DNA of 64,000 nucleotides from JBQTIU01 sp052387815 (lineage in GTDB: Bacteria > Pseudomonadota > Alphaproteobacteria > CACIAM-22H2): the NCBI GenBank assembly GCA_052387815.1, contig JBQTIU010000049.1:1-64000 (forward strand). Direction: 5' to 3'. Positions 27,217 to 35,596 of the stretch are shown here, piece by piece (position 1 is the stretch's first letter; each line of letters begins with the position of its first letter). Below the pieces are notes generated by a model. The model was not told where the DNA came from, did no database searches, and saw only the letters and a program-made list of their open reading frames with translations. The translations under genes and the position numbers were made by a program.

Positions 27217-27504
27217 CTACACCCCCTCGATGGCCACTATGTCCATGCGCGCCGCCCCCGCCCGGGCGCGGCGGGCGGCCGTATACTCGACCGAGGTGTA
27301 GAAATTCCTTGCCTGGTCGAGGGACGGGAATTCGAAGATCACCAATCGGGCGGGCTTCCAGTCGCCTTCGAGGACCGCCGTCGTCCCGCCGCGCGCCAGA
27401 TAGCGGCCGCCGTACTTGGCGACCGCCGCCTGGGCGAGGGGTTTGTAGGCCTCGTATTTGGCCGCGTCGGTGACTTCGACCTCGACCACCACATAGGCCG
27501 CCAT
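27217..27504 (-). CDS. DUF1330 protein (dimeric alpha-beta barrel)
   Basis: 95 residues: AAYVVVEVEVTDAAKYEAYKPLAQAAVAKYGGRYLARGG followed by VLEGDWKPARLVIFEFPSLDQARNFYTSVEY. This is the whole DUF1330 ferredoxin-like fold and the usual length; the biochemical role of the family is not established. The ATG at 27504 matches the family N-terminus. It has its own promoter at the edge of the ispF remnant. It lies 87 bases upstream of the toxin-antitoxin gene, on the same strand. Confidence 0.86.
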   Translation of the reverse strand: MAAYVVVEVEVTDAAKYEAYKPLAQAAVAKYGGRYLARGGTTAVLEGDWKPARLVIFEFPSLDQARNFYTSVEYTAARRARAGAARMDIVAIEGV

Positions 27505-27544
27505 TTTTTGTCCCTCGGTTCCGGTTTGCCTGCTAACGTGCCGA

Positions 27545-27572
27545 AGATTAGCGGCTGGCCCGGGTAGGTCAA
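27545..27572 (-). promoter_or_regulatory. Probable promoter of the DUF1330 gene
   Basis: On the minus strand TTGACC (27572-27567), 16 bases, TAATCT (27550-27545), about 41 bases before the ATG. The -35 region CATTGACCTA is identical over ten bases to the -35/operator region of the neighbouring toxin-antitoxin gene. Confidence 0.55.
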
Positions 27573-27826
27573 TGATGGGATGGGTTGCGCTCGCGGTGGC
27601 GGCCGGGCGCGGCGGGCGGGTCGCGCTTGCCGACTTGACGATGGTCTGCGAGCGGCTGCGGAACGGCCCCGACCGCGCGGCGATGGTCGCCCGCCTCGCG
27701 GAAATGCTGCGCCTCGAGCCGGAGCGCTGCTCGGTCAAGGCGACGACGACCGGCGGCCTCGGCTTCGCCGGCCGCGCCGCGGGCGTCGCCGCGCCGGCGG
27801 TCGCCACGTTGCGCCTTCCCGCATGA
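27572..27826 (+). pseudogene. ispF: Truncated ispF / ispDF remnant (2-C-methyl-D-erythritol 2,4-cyclodiphosphate synthase C-terminus)
   Basis: 84 residues that align by eye with only the last half of IspF: GGRVALADLTMVCERLRNGPDRAAMVARLAEML, then CSVKATTTGGLGFAGRAAGVAAPAVATLRLP. Intact IspF has about 155 residues, and the metal-binding Asp and His residues of its N-terminal half are absent. The whole IspD part of an IspDF fusion is also missing. The conserved TTE before the GLGF loop reads TTG. The stop overlaps pgpA by ATGA, as expected of the ancestral ispDF-pgpA operon. The first residues (MMGWV) are probably not an authentic start. It is best read as a decayed stump. Confidence 0.75.
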
Positions 27827-28353
27827 GGCTCAAGCTCGTCCCCGGGGCGCTGCCGGCCGGGATATCATTCTGGCATCCGGCGAGCCTGATCGCGACCTGG
27901 TTCGGGACCGGCTTCGCGCCGCTTGGCGCGGGCAGTTGGGGCTCGCTCGCGGCGCTGCCCGCCGCCTGGATCGTCGATCGCGCCTTGGGCGCGCCAGGCC
28001 TCGCCGCCGCTGCCGGCGTGGCGGCGCTCGCCGGCTGGTGGGCGGCGGAGGTCGTCGACGTCCGCGCGCGCGAGCGCGATCCCGGCCTGATCGTCATCGA
28101 CGAAGTTGCCGGCATGTTCCTGACGCTGGTCTTCGCGCCGCCCACCTGGTGGGGTTACGCCAGCGCCTTCGTCCTGTTCCGCATCGCCGACATCCTCAAG
28201 CCCTTCCCCGCCAACTGGTGCGAGGCCAACGTCGAAGGCGGGCTCGGCGTGATGCTCGACGATCTCGTCGCCGCGCTCTACGCCGGGGCGGGGACGTGGT
28301 TCGCTTCTGAATTCATCCTGCGCCAGTATGTCGTCCCCCTCCTTCCGTTCTAA
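27823..28353 (+). CDS. pgpA: Phosphatidylglycerophosphatase A
   Basis: 176 residues: ATWFGTGFAPLGAGSWGSLAALP, DPGLIVIDEVAGMFLTLVFAP, FVLFRIADILKPFPANWCEANVEGGLGVMLDDLVAALYAG. These are the PgpA landmarks, including the acidic DEVAGM motif. It removes phosphate from phosphatidylglycerophosphate in the inner membrane. The ATG at 27823 overlaps the stop of the ispF stump, and the 3' end overlaps cinA by 26 bases. Confidence 0.94.
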   Translation: MRLKLVPGALPAGISFWHPASLIATWFGTGFAPLGAGSWGSLAALPAAWIVDRALGAPGLAAAAGVAALAGWWAAEVVDVRARERDPGLIVIDEVAGMFLTLVFAPPTWWGYASAFVLFRIADILKPFPANWCEANVEGGLGVMLDDLVAALYAGAGTWFASEFILRQYVVPLLPF

Positions 28354-28819
28354 GGCCGAGGCCGTGCTCGACGCCTGCCGGCGCCGCGGCCTCAAGCTCG
28401 CCACCGCCGAGTCTTGCACCGGCGGGCTGATCGCCGCCGCGCTGACCGAGATCGCCGGCGCCTCCGACGTTGTCGAGCGCGGCTTCGTCACCTATTCGAA
28501 CGCCGCCAAGACCGAGATGCTCGGCGTCGGCGCCGATCTCATCGCCCGCTGCGGAGCGGTGAGCGAGGAGGTCGCCCGCGCCATGGCCGAAGGGGCGCTG
28601 GCGCGCGCGCCCGCCGACCTCGCGGTCTCGGCCACCGGCATCGCCGGGCCAAGCGGCGCCACCCCCGAGAAGCCGGTCGGCCTCGTCCACCTCGCCTGGG
28701 CGCGCCGTGGCAGGCCGCCCGTCCACTGCGCCCGCGTGTTCGCGGGCGACCGGGCGGCGGTGCGCACGGCCTCCGTCGACCTGGCGCTTGACATGGTGAG
28801 CGCGCGAGTCGACGATTGA
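28328..28819 (+). CDS. pncC: CinA C-terminal domain protein (nicotinamide-nucleotide amidase, PncC)
   Basis: 163 residues forming the stand-alone CinA C-terminal domain: LATAESCTGGLIAAALTEIAGASDVVERGFVTYSNAAKTEMLGV, then SATGIAGPSGATPEKPVGLVHLA. The enzyme deamidates NMN for NAD recycling. The N-terminal CinA domain is absent, as is usual for alphaproteobacteria. It follows pgpA with a 26-base overlap. Confidence 0.93.
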   Translation: MSSPSFRSKAEAVLDACRRRGLKLATAESCTGGLIAAALTEIAGASDVVERGFVTYSNAAKTEMLGVGADLIARCGAVSEEVARAMAEGALARAPADLAVSATGIAGPSGATPEKPVGLVHLAWARRGRPPVHCARVFAGDRAAVRTASVDLALDMVSARVDD

Positions 28820-28848
28820 GCCGCGGTTTCGCGCAGGGAGAGCCAACC

Positions 28849-29880
28849 ATGTCGAGACGGAACCGGGCGCTGTGCCTCCTCGCGCTCGCGGCGCTCGCGC
28901 TGGGCGCCGGCCCGGCGAATGCGCAAGGCAGCCTCACGCTTTACTGCAGCTCCGAGGAGCAGTGGTGCCGCGCCATGGTCGTCGCCTTCGAGCAGGCGAC
29001 CGGCGTCAAGGTGGCGATGACCCGCAAGAGCTCGGGCGAGACCTACGCCCAGCTCAAGGCCGAGGCCACGAACCCGCGCGGCGACGTGTGGTGAGGCGGC
29101 ACCGGCGACCCGCACATGCAGGCGGCGAACGACGGGTTGACCGAAGCCTACAAGTCCCCGCGCCTCGCCGAGCTGCACGATTGGGCGGTCCGCCAGGCCG
29201 AGCAGTCCGGCTATCGCACCGTCGGCGTGTACGCGGGCGCGCTCGGGTTCAGCTTCAACAAGGACCTGCTCGCCCGCAAGGGCGCGCCCGAGCCCAGGTG
29301 CTGGGCCGACTTGCTTGCGCCCCCCTTGGCGGGCGAGGTGCAGGTTGCCGACCCCAACTCCTCGGGCACCGCCTACACGATGATCGCGACCCTCGTGCAG
29401 CTCATGGGCGAGGACCGGGCCTTCGACTACCTGAAGAAGCTCCACCGCAACGTGAACCAATACACCGTTTCCGGCACCGCGCCGGCGCGTGCCGTGGCGC
29501 TCGGCGAGACGCTCGTCGGCATCACGTTCATGGACGAGGCGATCACCCAGGCGTCGAAGGGCGCGCCGATGAAGGTCGTGGCGCCCTGCGAGGGCACGGG
29601 CTACGCCATCGGCTCGATGAGCATCGTCAAGGGCGCGCGCAGCCTCGACAACGCCAAGCGCTGGCTGGACTGGGCGCTGTCGGCGGAAGCGCAGGCGATC
29701 GGCGTGCAGCAGGGACAGTTCCAGGTGCCGTCGAACAAGCAGGTGCCGGCCGCGCCGCTCGCGCCCAGGCTCGAGGAGACGAAGCTCATCGACTACGACT
29801 TCGCCAAATACGGCGCGTCGGCGGAACGACGGCGACTGCTCGCCAAGTGGACGACCGAGGTCAAGTCGCTGCCGAAATAG
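28849..29880 (+). pseudogene. ABC-type (iron/putrescine-like) substrate-binding protein, interrupted by an in-frame TGA
   Basis: Read through the stop, this is a 343-residue periplasmic binding protein: signal peptide MSRRNRALCLLAL... cut near ANAQ, LTLYCSSEEQWCRAMVVAFEQATGVKV, KSSGETYAQLKAEATNPRGDVW, then the stop, then GGTGDPHMQAA and GVYAGALGFSFNKDLLARKGAPEP. Family members read DVWWGGTGDPH, so the TGA at 29092-29094 replaces the second Trp (TGG to TGA). Everything after it stays in frame and looks unspoiled. No permease or ATPase gene is adjacent. Either a recent nonsense mutation or a sequencing error is likely; a distal restart at 29116 would give a non-exported fragment. Confidence 0.85.
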
Positions 29881-30017
29881 TCGGCGGACCGTTCCTTCCC
29901 GAAATCGCTTTCGCCGGCCTCTTCCAGCGCCCCGTGCCCCACCGCGCGCGCCGCCCTCGACCAGGCATCCGCCGAGGCGCCCCGGTTGCGATTTTCGTCC
30001 CTTGCCGGGGTGCGGCC

Positions 30018-30503
30018 CTAGGCTCGTTCGGGCTGGCGCTCGGGCGCCGGGCGCGGGCCGTAGAGCGCGTGCGCGCGGGCCTCGAAAGCGCGCACCATGC
30101 GCTTGACCGCTTCGTTGAACAGCACGCCCATCATGGTTTGCATGAGCCTCGAGTGGAACTCGAAATCGACGTAGAAATCGATCAGCGTGCCGCCCGCCGG
30201 ACACACGGGGGTCGGCGGCTGCCGCTCGAAGATCCAGTGGTTGTTGAGATAGCGGAGCGGCCCGTGGGTGTAGGCGACATCGACGCGGTCGGGCGGGGAG
30301 AGCGTGACGCGCGAGGTGAAGCGCTCGCGGATCATCTTGAAGCCGATTACCAGATCGGCAGTGAGTACGTTGCCCTCGTGCGAACGCACGCGCGCCGCGA
30401 GGCACCAGGGCAGGAACTCGGGATAGCGCTCGACCCCGGCGACGAGGTCGAAGAGCTCCCGCTGGGTGTAGGGCAGAATTCGCTTCTCGGCGTGGGTGGG
30501 CAA
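30018..30503 (-). CDS. Coenzyme Q-binding START-domain protein (Coq10/RatA-like)
   Basis: About 161 residues: HAEKRILPYTQRELFDLVAGVERYPEFLPWCLAARV, IGFKMIRERFTSRVTLSPPDRVDVAYTHGPLRYLNNHWIF, LIDFYVDFEFHSRLMQTMMGVLFNEAVKRMVRAFEARA. This is the polyketide-cyclase/START fold of Coq10, which helps ubiquinone reach the respiratory chain. No ATG or GTG fits; the family start PTHAEKR is preceded in frame by TTG at 30503, which I take as the initiator. It lies 11 bases after lipA in the same operon. Confidence 0.88.
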   Translation of the reverse strand: MPTHAEKRILPYTQRELFDLVAGVERYPEFLPWCLAARVRSHEGNVLTADLVIGFKMIRERFTSRVTLSPPDRVDVAYTHGPLRYLNNHWIFERQPPTPVCPAGGTLIDFYVDFEFHSRLMQTMMGVLFNEAVKRMVRAFEARAHALYGPRPAPERQPERA

Positions 30504-30514
30504 GCGCGGGGGGC

Positions 30515-31468
30515 CTATCCGCCCCGCCCCGCCCGGGCGGCGCGCAGGCGCTGGAAGTCCTCCTCGGCGTGGTACGAGGAGCGGGTGAGCGGGCTCGCCG
30601 CCACGACCAGGAATCCCTTGGCCAGCGCCAAGCGCCGGTAGCCGTCGAACTCCTCGGGCGCGACGAAGCGCTCGACGGCGGCATGCTTGGGAGTCGGCTG
30701 GAGGTATTGGCCGATGGTCAGGAAATCGACGCCGGCCGAGCGCAGATCGTCCATTGCCTGCATGACCTCGATGCGCTGTTCGCCGAGGCCGACCATGATT
30801 CCGGACTTGGTGAACATCGACGGGTCGAGCCCCTTGACGCGATCGAGCAGCCGCAAGCTGTGATAATAGCGCGCCCCCGGCCGGATCGTGGGATAGAGCC
30901 GCGGCACGGTCTCGAGGTTGTGGTTGTAGACGTCGGGACGCGCGCGGACTACCATCTCGATCGCCCCCTCCTTGCGCAGGAAATCGGGGGTCAGGACCTC
31001 GATCGTGGTCGCGGGTGAACTTAAGCGGATCGCCTCGATCGAGCGCACGAACTGCATCGCCCCGCCGTCGTCGAGGTCGTCGCGATCGACCGAGGTAATG
31101 ACGATATGTGACATGCCGAGCGCGGCCACCGCCTGGGCCAAGTGGTCGGGCTCGTGCGGATCCAGCCGGTCGGGCCTCCCCGTGGCGACGTTGCAGAACG
31201 CGCAGGCCCGGGTGCAGACCGAGCCCAGGATCATCACCGTCGCGTGCTTCTTCTTCCAGCACTCGCCGATGTTCGGGCAGGCCGCCTCCTCGCACACCGT
31301 GTTGAGCTCGAGGCGACGCATGAGCGCGCGCGTGGCGTGGTATTCGGGCGAGATCGGCGCCTTGACGCGGATCCATGGCGGCTTGCGAGCGACCGGGTTG
31401 TCCGGCCGGTGCGCCTTCTCGGGATGGCGCGGCCTCGGCGCCGGCGCGGTGCTCGGGGGGGAGTCCAT
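30515..31468 (-). CDS. lipA: Lipoyl synthase
   Basis: 317 residues. The auxiliary cluster motif CEEAACPNIGEC and the radical-SAM motif CTRACAFC are both present, along with ATVMILGSVC, FLTIGQYLQPT and the C-terminal SPLTRSSYHAEEDF. It inserts sulfur into octanoyl-protein to make the lipoyl groups needed by the pyruvate dehydrogenase encoded next door. It lies 12 bases downstream of lpd. Confidence 0.96.
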   Translation of the reverse strand: MDSPPSTAPAPRPRHPEKAHRPDNPVARKPPWIRVKAPISPEYHATRALMRRLELNTVCEEAACPNIGECWKKKHATVMILGSVCTRACAFCNVATGRPDRLDPHEPDHLAQAVAALGMSHIVITSVDRDDLDDGGAMQFVRSIEAIRLSSPATTIEVLTPDFLRKEGAIEMVVRARPDVYNHNLETVPRLYPTIRPGARYYHSLRLLDRVKGLDPSMFTKSGIMVGLGEQRIEVMQAMDDLRSAGVDFLTIGQYLQPTPKHAAVERFVAPEEFDGYRRLALAKGFLVVAASPLTRSSYHAEEDFQRLRAARAGRGG

Positions 31469-31480
31469 GGGGCTCGTTCC

Positions 31481-32881
31481 TTAGAAATGGATCGCCCGGC
31501 CGTAGGCGTCAAGCACCGATTCGTACATCATTTCCGACAGGCTCGGGTGCGGGAAGACCGCGTGCATGAGGTCCGCCTCGGTCGTCTCCAGAGTCTTGGC
31601 GATGGTATAGCCGTGGATGAGCTCGGTGACCTCGGCGCCGACCATGTGCGCGCCCAGGAGCTCGCCGGTCTTGGCGTCGAACACCGTCTTGATCATCCCC
31701 TCGGGTTCGCCCAGCGCGATCGCCTTGCCGTTGCCGATATAGGGGAAGCGCCCGACCCTCACCTGGCGACCGAGCTCCTTGGCCCGCCGCTCGGTCAGGC
31801 CCACGCTCGCCACCTGCGGCATGCAGTAGGTGCAGCCCGGAATGTTGGTCGCATCGAGCGGGCGCACGTCGTTCAAGCCGGCGATCTTTTCGATGCAGAT
31901 TACGCCTTCATGGCTCGCCTTGTGCGCCAGCCACGGCGGGCCCACAAGGTCGCCGATCGCATAGACGCCCTCCTCGCCGGTCGCGCCCCATCGGTCGACG
32001 ACCACGCGGCTTTTCTCGACCTTCACCTTGGCGCCCTCGAGACCGAGATTCTCGACGTTGCCGACGATGCCGACGGCCAGGATCACCCGCTCCGCAGTCA
32101 GGTCCGAGGTCTTGCCGTCGGCGGCGATGGTCGCGCGCACGCCGTCTTGGCCCTTGGCGAGCGCCTTGACCGCGGCGCCGGTGTGGATCTTCATGCCCTG
32201 CTTCTCGAACGACTTGCGGGCCAGGGCGGAGATCTCCTCGTCCTCGACGGGCAGCACGCGGTCCAGGATCTCGACCACCGTCACCTCGGCGCCCAGGTTG
32301 CGATAGAAGCTCGCGAACTCGATGCCGATCGCGCCGGACCCGACGACCAAGAGCGATCGCGGCATCGCCGCCGGGACCATCGCCTCCTTGTAGGTCCACA
32401 CGAGCCTGCCATCGGGCTCGAGGCCCGGGAGCGAGCGCGCCCGCGCTCCCGTCGCCAGCACGATGTGGCGGCCGGCGAGATCGGCGACGGGCTTGCCGTC
32501 CTTCTCGACCCTGAGCTTGCTTGGGCCGGCCAGGCGCCCGTGGCCATCGAACATCGTGACCTTGTTCTTCCTGAGCAGGTGCTTGACGCCGCCGGCGAGC
32601 TGGCCGGCCACCTTGCGCGAGCGCTCGATCACCTGCTTGAAATCGATGCTGACGTTGTCGGCCTTGAACCCGAACACGTCGAGGTGGCGCAGCAAGTGCG
32701 CGATTTCCGCGCTGCGCAGCAACGCCTTGGTGGGAATGCAGCCCCAGTTGAGGCAGATGCCGCCGAGATGCTCGCGCTCGACCAGCGCCACGCTCATCTT
32801 GAGCTGCGCGGCGCGGATCGCGGCGACGTAGCCGCCCGGCCCACCCCCCACCACGATGAGATCGAACTTGGCTTCGGCCAC
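31481..32881 (-). CDS. lpdA: Dihydrolipoamide dehydrogenase (E3)
   Basis: 466 residues, the standard length. FDLIVVGGGPGGYVAAIRAAQL binds FAD, GGICLNWGCIPTKALL holds the redox-active disulfide, LLVVGSGAIGIEFASFYRNLGAEVTVVE binds NAD, and the C-terminal interface domain has HAVFPHPSLSEMMYES with the active-site His. I chose GTG 32881 because GGAG stands seven bases upstream and the protein then starts MAEAKFDLIV. A TTG reading from 32905 is longer by eight residues and less likely. Confidence 0.95.
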   Translation of the reverse strand: MAEAKFDLIVVGGGPGGYVAAIRAAQLKMSVALVEREHLGGICLNWGCIPTKALLRSAEIAHLLRHLDVFGFKADNVSIDFKQVIERSRKVAGQLAGGVKHLLRKNKVTMFDGHGRLAGPSKLRVEKDGKPVADLAGRHIVLATGARARSLPGLEPDGRLVWTYKEAMVPAAMPRSLLVVGSGAIGIEFASFYRNLGAEVTVVEILDRVLPVEDEEISALARKSFEKQGMKIHTGAAVKALAKGQDGVRATIAADGKTSDLTAERVILAVGIVGNVENLGLEGAKVKVEKSRVVVDRWGATGEEGVYAIGDLVGPPWLAHKASHEGVICIEKIAGLNDVRPLDATNIPGCTYCMPQVASVGLTERRAKELGRQVRVGRFPYIGNGKAIALGEPEGMIKTVFDAKTGELLGAHMVGAEVTELIHGYTIAKTLETTEADLMHAVFPHPSLSEMMYESVLDAYGRAIHF

Positions 32882-32905
32882 GGCGATTCTCCGGTTTGCC
32901 TGCAA

Positions 32906-32926
32906 GGGCGGGCCGATGACCCGCCC
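32906..32926. repeat. Palindrome between pdhC and lpd
   Basis: GGGCGGG (32906-32912), a seven-base loop and CCCGCCC (32920-32926) form a perfect 7-bp hairpin directly after the pdhC stop. No T-run follows on the minus strand, so complete termination is unlikely. The minus-strand form begins GGGGCGGGTCAT, sharing GGGGCGGGTCA with the groES terminator hairpin. Confidence 0.6.
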
Positions 32927-34198
32927 CTATAGCAGCATGGTCAGCGGGTCTTCGATGAGCTTCTTGAACGCGGCCAGGAACTCCGCGCCCACCGCGCCGT
33001 CGACCGCGCGGTGGTCAACCGAGAGGGTGCAGCTCATCACGGTGGCGATGGCGAGCGCGCCGCCCTTGACCACCGGCCGCGGTTCGCCGGCGCCGACCGC
33101 CAGGATGCAACCGTGCGGCGGGTTGATGACCGCGGCGAAGTCCTTGACTCCGTACATGCCGAGATTCGAGACCGAGAACGTGCCACCCTGGAACTCTTCG
33201 AGCTTGAGCTTGCCCTCGCGCGCCTTGGCCCCGAGCGCTTTCATCTCGTTCGAGATCGCGGCCAGGCCCTTGGCATCGGCGTGGCGGATGATGGGCGTGA
33301 TGAGACCGCCGGGGATCGCCACGGCGACTGCGATATCGACCGCCTCATAGAGCAGCATCCCCTCCTCGCTCCACGACGCATTGGCTCCCGGCACTCTCTT
33401 CAGTGCCAGCGCGGCGGCCCGGATGACGAGGTCGTTGACCGACAGCTTGTAGGCGCCGTCGCCGGTTTCCGGCGACTTGGCGTTGAGATCGGCACGCAGT
33501 TGCAGGAGCGCGTCGATCTCGCAATCGATCGTCAGATAGAAATGGGGGACCTGCTGCTTCGCTTCGGTGAGCCGGCGCGCGATGACCTTGCGCATGCTCG
33601 TGTGCGGCACCAGGCGATAGGGCGTCGGCCCGGCGACCGCCGCCGCCGGCAGCAACGCCGGCGCCGGCGGGGCGGTGGGCGCCGGGGCGGTGGCCAATGC
33701 GGTCTCGATATCGATCTTGACGACCCGCCCTTGCGGGCCGGAACCCTTAATCGCGGCGAGATCGAGCCCGGCCTGCTGGGCCATGCGGCGGGCGAGCGGG
33801 CTGGCGAAAATCCGTCCGCGACCATCGCCGGCCGGGGCCACGAGCGGGGCCGGCGTGGCCGCCGCGGCCGGGGCCACAGGCGGCGCCGGGGCCGCCGGCT
33901 TCGGCGCCGGTCCGGCCGGCCCCCCGACGGCGCCCGCGAGCGCCCTGCTGTCCTCGCCCTCGGCAAGGATTAGGGCGATGATTTCGTTGACCTTGACGCC
34001 CTCCGTCCCGTCCGGCACCAGGATCTTGCCGAGCATCCCTTCGTCGACCGCCTCGATTTCCATGGTCGCCTTGTCGGTTTCGATCTCGGCCAGGACGTGG
34101 CCCGATTTCACCTCGTCGCCTTCCTTCTTCAGCCACTTGGCGAGCTTGCCCTCGGTCATGGTCGGCGACAGGGCCGGCATCAGCACCTTGAACGGCAT
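32927..34198 (-). CDS. pdhC: Pyruvate dehydrogenase E2, dihydrolipoamide acetyltransferase
   Basis: 423 residues. One lipoyl domain (MPFKVLMPALSPTMTEGKL; lipoyl Lys43 in EIETDKATME), an Ala/Pro linker, a peripheral subunit-binding domain (IFASPLARRMAQQAGLDLAAIKGSGPQGRVVKIDI), a second Ala/Pro-rich linker, and the catalytic domain ending SVDHRAVDGAVGAEFL with the active-site DHRxxDG. It transfers acetyl groups to CoA. The ATG at 34198 gives the standard N-terminus. It lies 10 bases after pdhB. Confidence 0.96.
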   Translation of the reverse strand: MPFKVLMPALSPTMTEGKLAKWLKKEGDEVKSGHVLAEIETDKATMEIEAVDEGMLGKILVPDGTEGVKVNEIIALILAEGEDSRALAGAVGGPAGPAPKPAAPAPPVAPAAAATPAPLVAPAGDGRGRIFASPLARRMAQQAGLDLAAIKGSGPQGRVVKIDIETALATAPAPTAPPAPALLPAAAVAGPTPYRLVPHTSMRKVIARRLTEAKQQVPHFYLTIDCEIDALLQLRADLNAKSPETGDGAYKLSVNDLVIRAAALALKRVPGANASWSEEGMLLYEAVDIAVAVAIPGGLITPIIRHADAKGLAAISNEMKALGAKAREGKLKLEEFQGGTFSVSNLGMYGVKDFAAVINPPHGCILAVGAGEPRPVVKGGALAIATVMSCTLSVDHRAVDGAVGAEFLAAFKKLIEDPLTMLL

Positions 34199-34208
34199 GG
34201 CGACTCCC

Positions 34209-35546
34209 TTAGTTCCGATACAGCACGGCGCGGGCGGCCGCGGCGATGTCGTAGGGCGACGGCAGGGCCAGTTTTTCGAGGTTGGCGGCATAGGGCATCG
34301 GCACGTCGGCGCCGGCGACGCGGCGGACGGGTGCATCGAGCCAGTCGAAGGCATGCTCCATCATCCGGGCTGCCAGTTCCGAGCCGATGCCGGCGAACGG
34401 CCAGCCCTCCTCGGCCGCAACCAGCCGGTTGGTCTTGGTGATCGAGGCGACGATGGTGTCGACGTCGAGCGGCCGCAGCGTGCGCAGGTCGATCACCTCC
34501 GCCTCGATGCCCTCCTTGGCGAGCGCCTCGGCGGCGGCCAGCGACTTGCCGACCATGATCGAGAAGGCGGCGATGGTGACGTGCTTGCCCGGCCGGACCA
34601 CCTTGGCCTTGCCGATCGGCACCGTGAAATCGGGATCGTCCGGGACCGGGCCGGACTGGCCGTAGAGGATTTCGTTCTCGAGGAAGATCACCGGGTTGGG
34701 ATCGCGGATCGCCGACTTGAGCAGGCCCTTGGCGTCGGCCGCTGACCACGGGGCGACGACCTTGAGCCCGGGGCAATGCGCGTACCAGCTCGCGTAGCAT
34801 TGCGAGTGCTGGGCGGCGACGCGCGTGGCGGCGCCGTTGGGTCCGCGGAAGACGATCGGGCAGCCCATCTGGCCGCCCGACATGTAGAGCGTCTTGGCGG
34901 CCGAGTTGATGATCTGGTCGATCGCCTGCATGGCGAAATTGAAGGTCATGAACTCGATGATCGGCCGCAAGCCCATGAACGCCGCGCCGACGCCGAGGCC
35001 GGCGAAGCCCTGCTCGGTGATCGGCGAGTCGATCACCCGTCGCGGCCCGAACTCCTGCAGCAAATTCTGGCTCACCTTGTAGGCGCCCTGGTACTCGGCG
35101 ACTTCCTCGCCCAACAAGAAAACCCGCTCGTCGCGGCGCATCTCCTCCGCCATCGCATCGCGCAGCGCCTCGCGCACCGTCAGCGTGACCGTCTTGGCGT
35201 GGGTTTTCTCTGCGGCCGGCGGCGCCGCCCGCGCGACCGGAGCCGGCGCGGCCGGAGCAAGCACCGGCCGCGTCACCGTCGCGGACGCGGGCGTCATGTT
35301 CTCGCCCTCGGCCAGGATCAGCGCGATCGGCGTGTTGACCTTGACGCCTTCGGTGCCGCCGGGCACCAGGATCTTGCCGAGCGTCCCTTCGTCGACCGCC
35401 TCCATCTCCATGGTCGCCTTGTCGGTCTCGATCTCGGCCAGCACCTGGCCGGATTTGACCGGGTCGCCCTCCTTCTTGAGCCACTTCGCGAGCTTGCCTT
35501 CGGTCATGGTCGGCGATAGGGCCGGCATCAGTACTTCGATCGGCAT
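34209..35546 (-). CDS. pdhB: Pyruvate dehydrogenase E1 beta subunit with N-terminal lipoyl domain
   Basis: 445 residues. Residues 1-80 are a lipoyl domain (MPIEVLMPALSPTMTEGKL, Lys43 in EIETDKATME), a feature of the alphaproteobacterial E1-beta. After an Ala/Pro linker the transketolase-like beta domain follows: VREALRDAMAEEMRRDERVFLLGEEVAEYQGAYKVSQNLL, PITEQGFAGLGVGAAFMGLRPI, and the C-terminal transketolase domain KAKVVRPGKHVTIAAFSIMVG. It forms the TPP-dependent E1 with PdhA. The gene is 50 bases downstream of pdhA. Confidence 0.96.
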   Translation of the reverse strand: MPIEVLMPALSPTMTEGKLAKWLKKEGDPVKSGQVLAEIETDKATMEMEAVDEGTLGKILVPGGTEGVKVNTPIALILAEGENMTPASATVTRPVLAPAAPAPVARAAPPAAEKTHAKTVTLTVREALRDAMAEEMRRDERVFLLGEEVAEYQGAYKVSQNLLQEFGPRRVIDSPITEQGFAGLGVGAAFMGLRPIIEFMTFNFAMQAIDQIINSAAKTLYMSGGQMGCPIVFRGPNGAATRVAAQHSQCYASWYAHCPGLKVVAPWSAADAKGLLKSAIRDPNPVIFLENEILYGQSGPVPDDPDFTVPIGKAKVVRPGKHVTIAAFSIMVGKSLAAAEALAKEGIEAEVIDLRTLRPLDVDTIVASITKTNRLVAAEEGWPFAGIGSELAARMMEHAFDWLDAPVRRVAGADVPMPYAANLEKLALPSPYDIAAAARAVLYRN

Positions 35547-35596
35547 GGATCCCTCGCGATCGAGTCGGTGTTCTTGACCAGGTTCGGGTGCGTCCC

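Noticed and set aside
29092..29094. TGA read as selenocysteine
   Set aside because: The family has Trp at this position, no selenocysteine is expected, and no SECIS-like hairpin was evident directly downstream; a TGG-to-TGA change is simpler.
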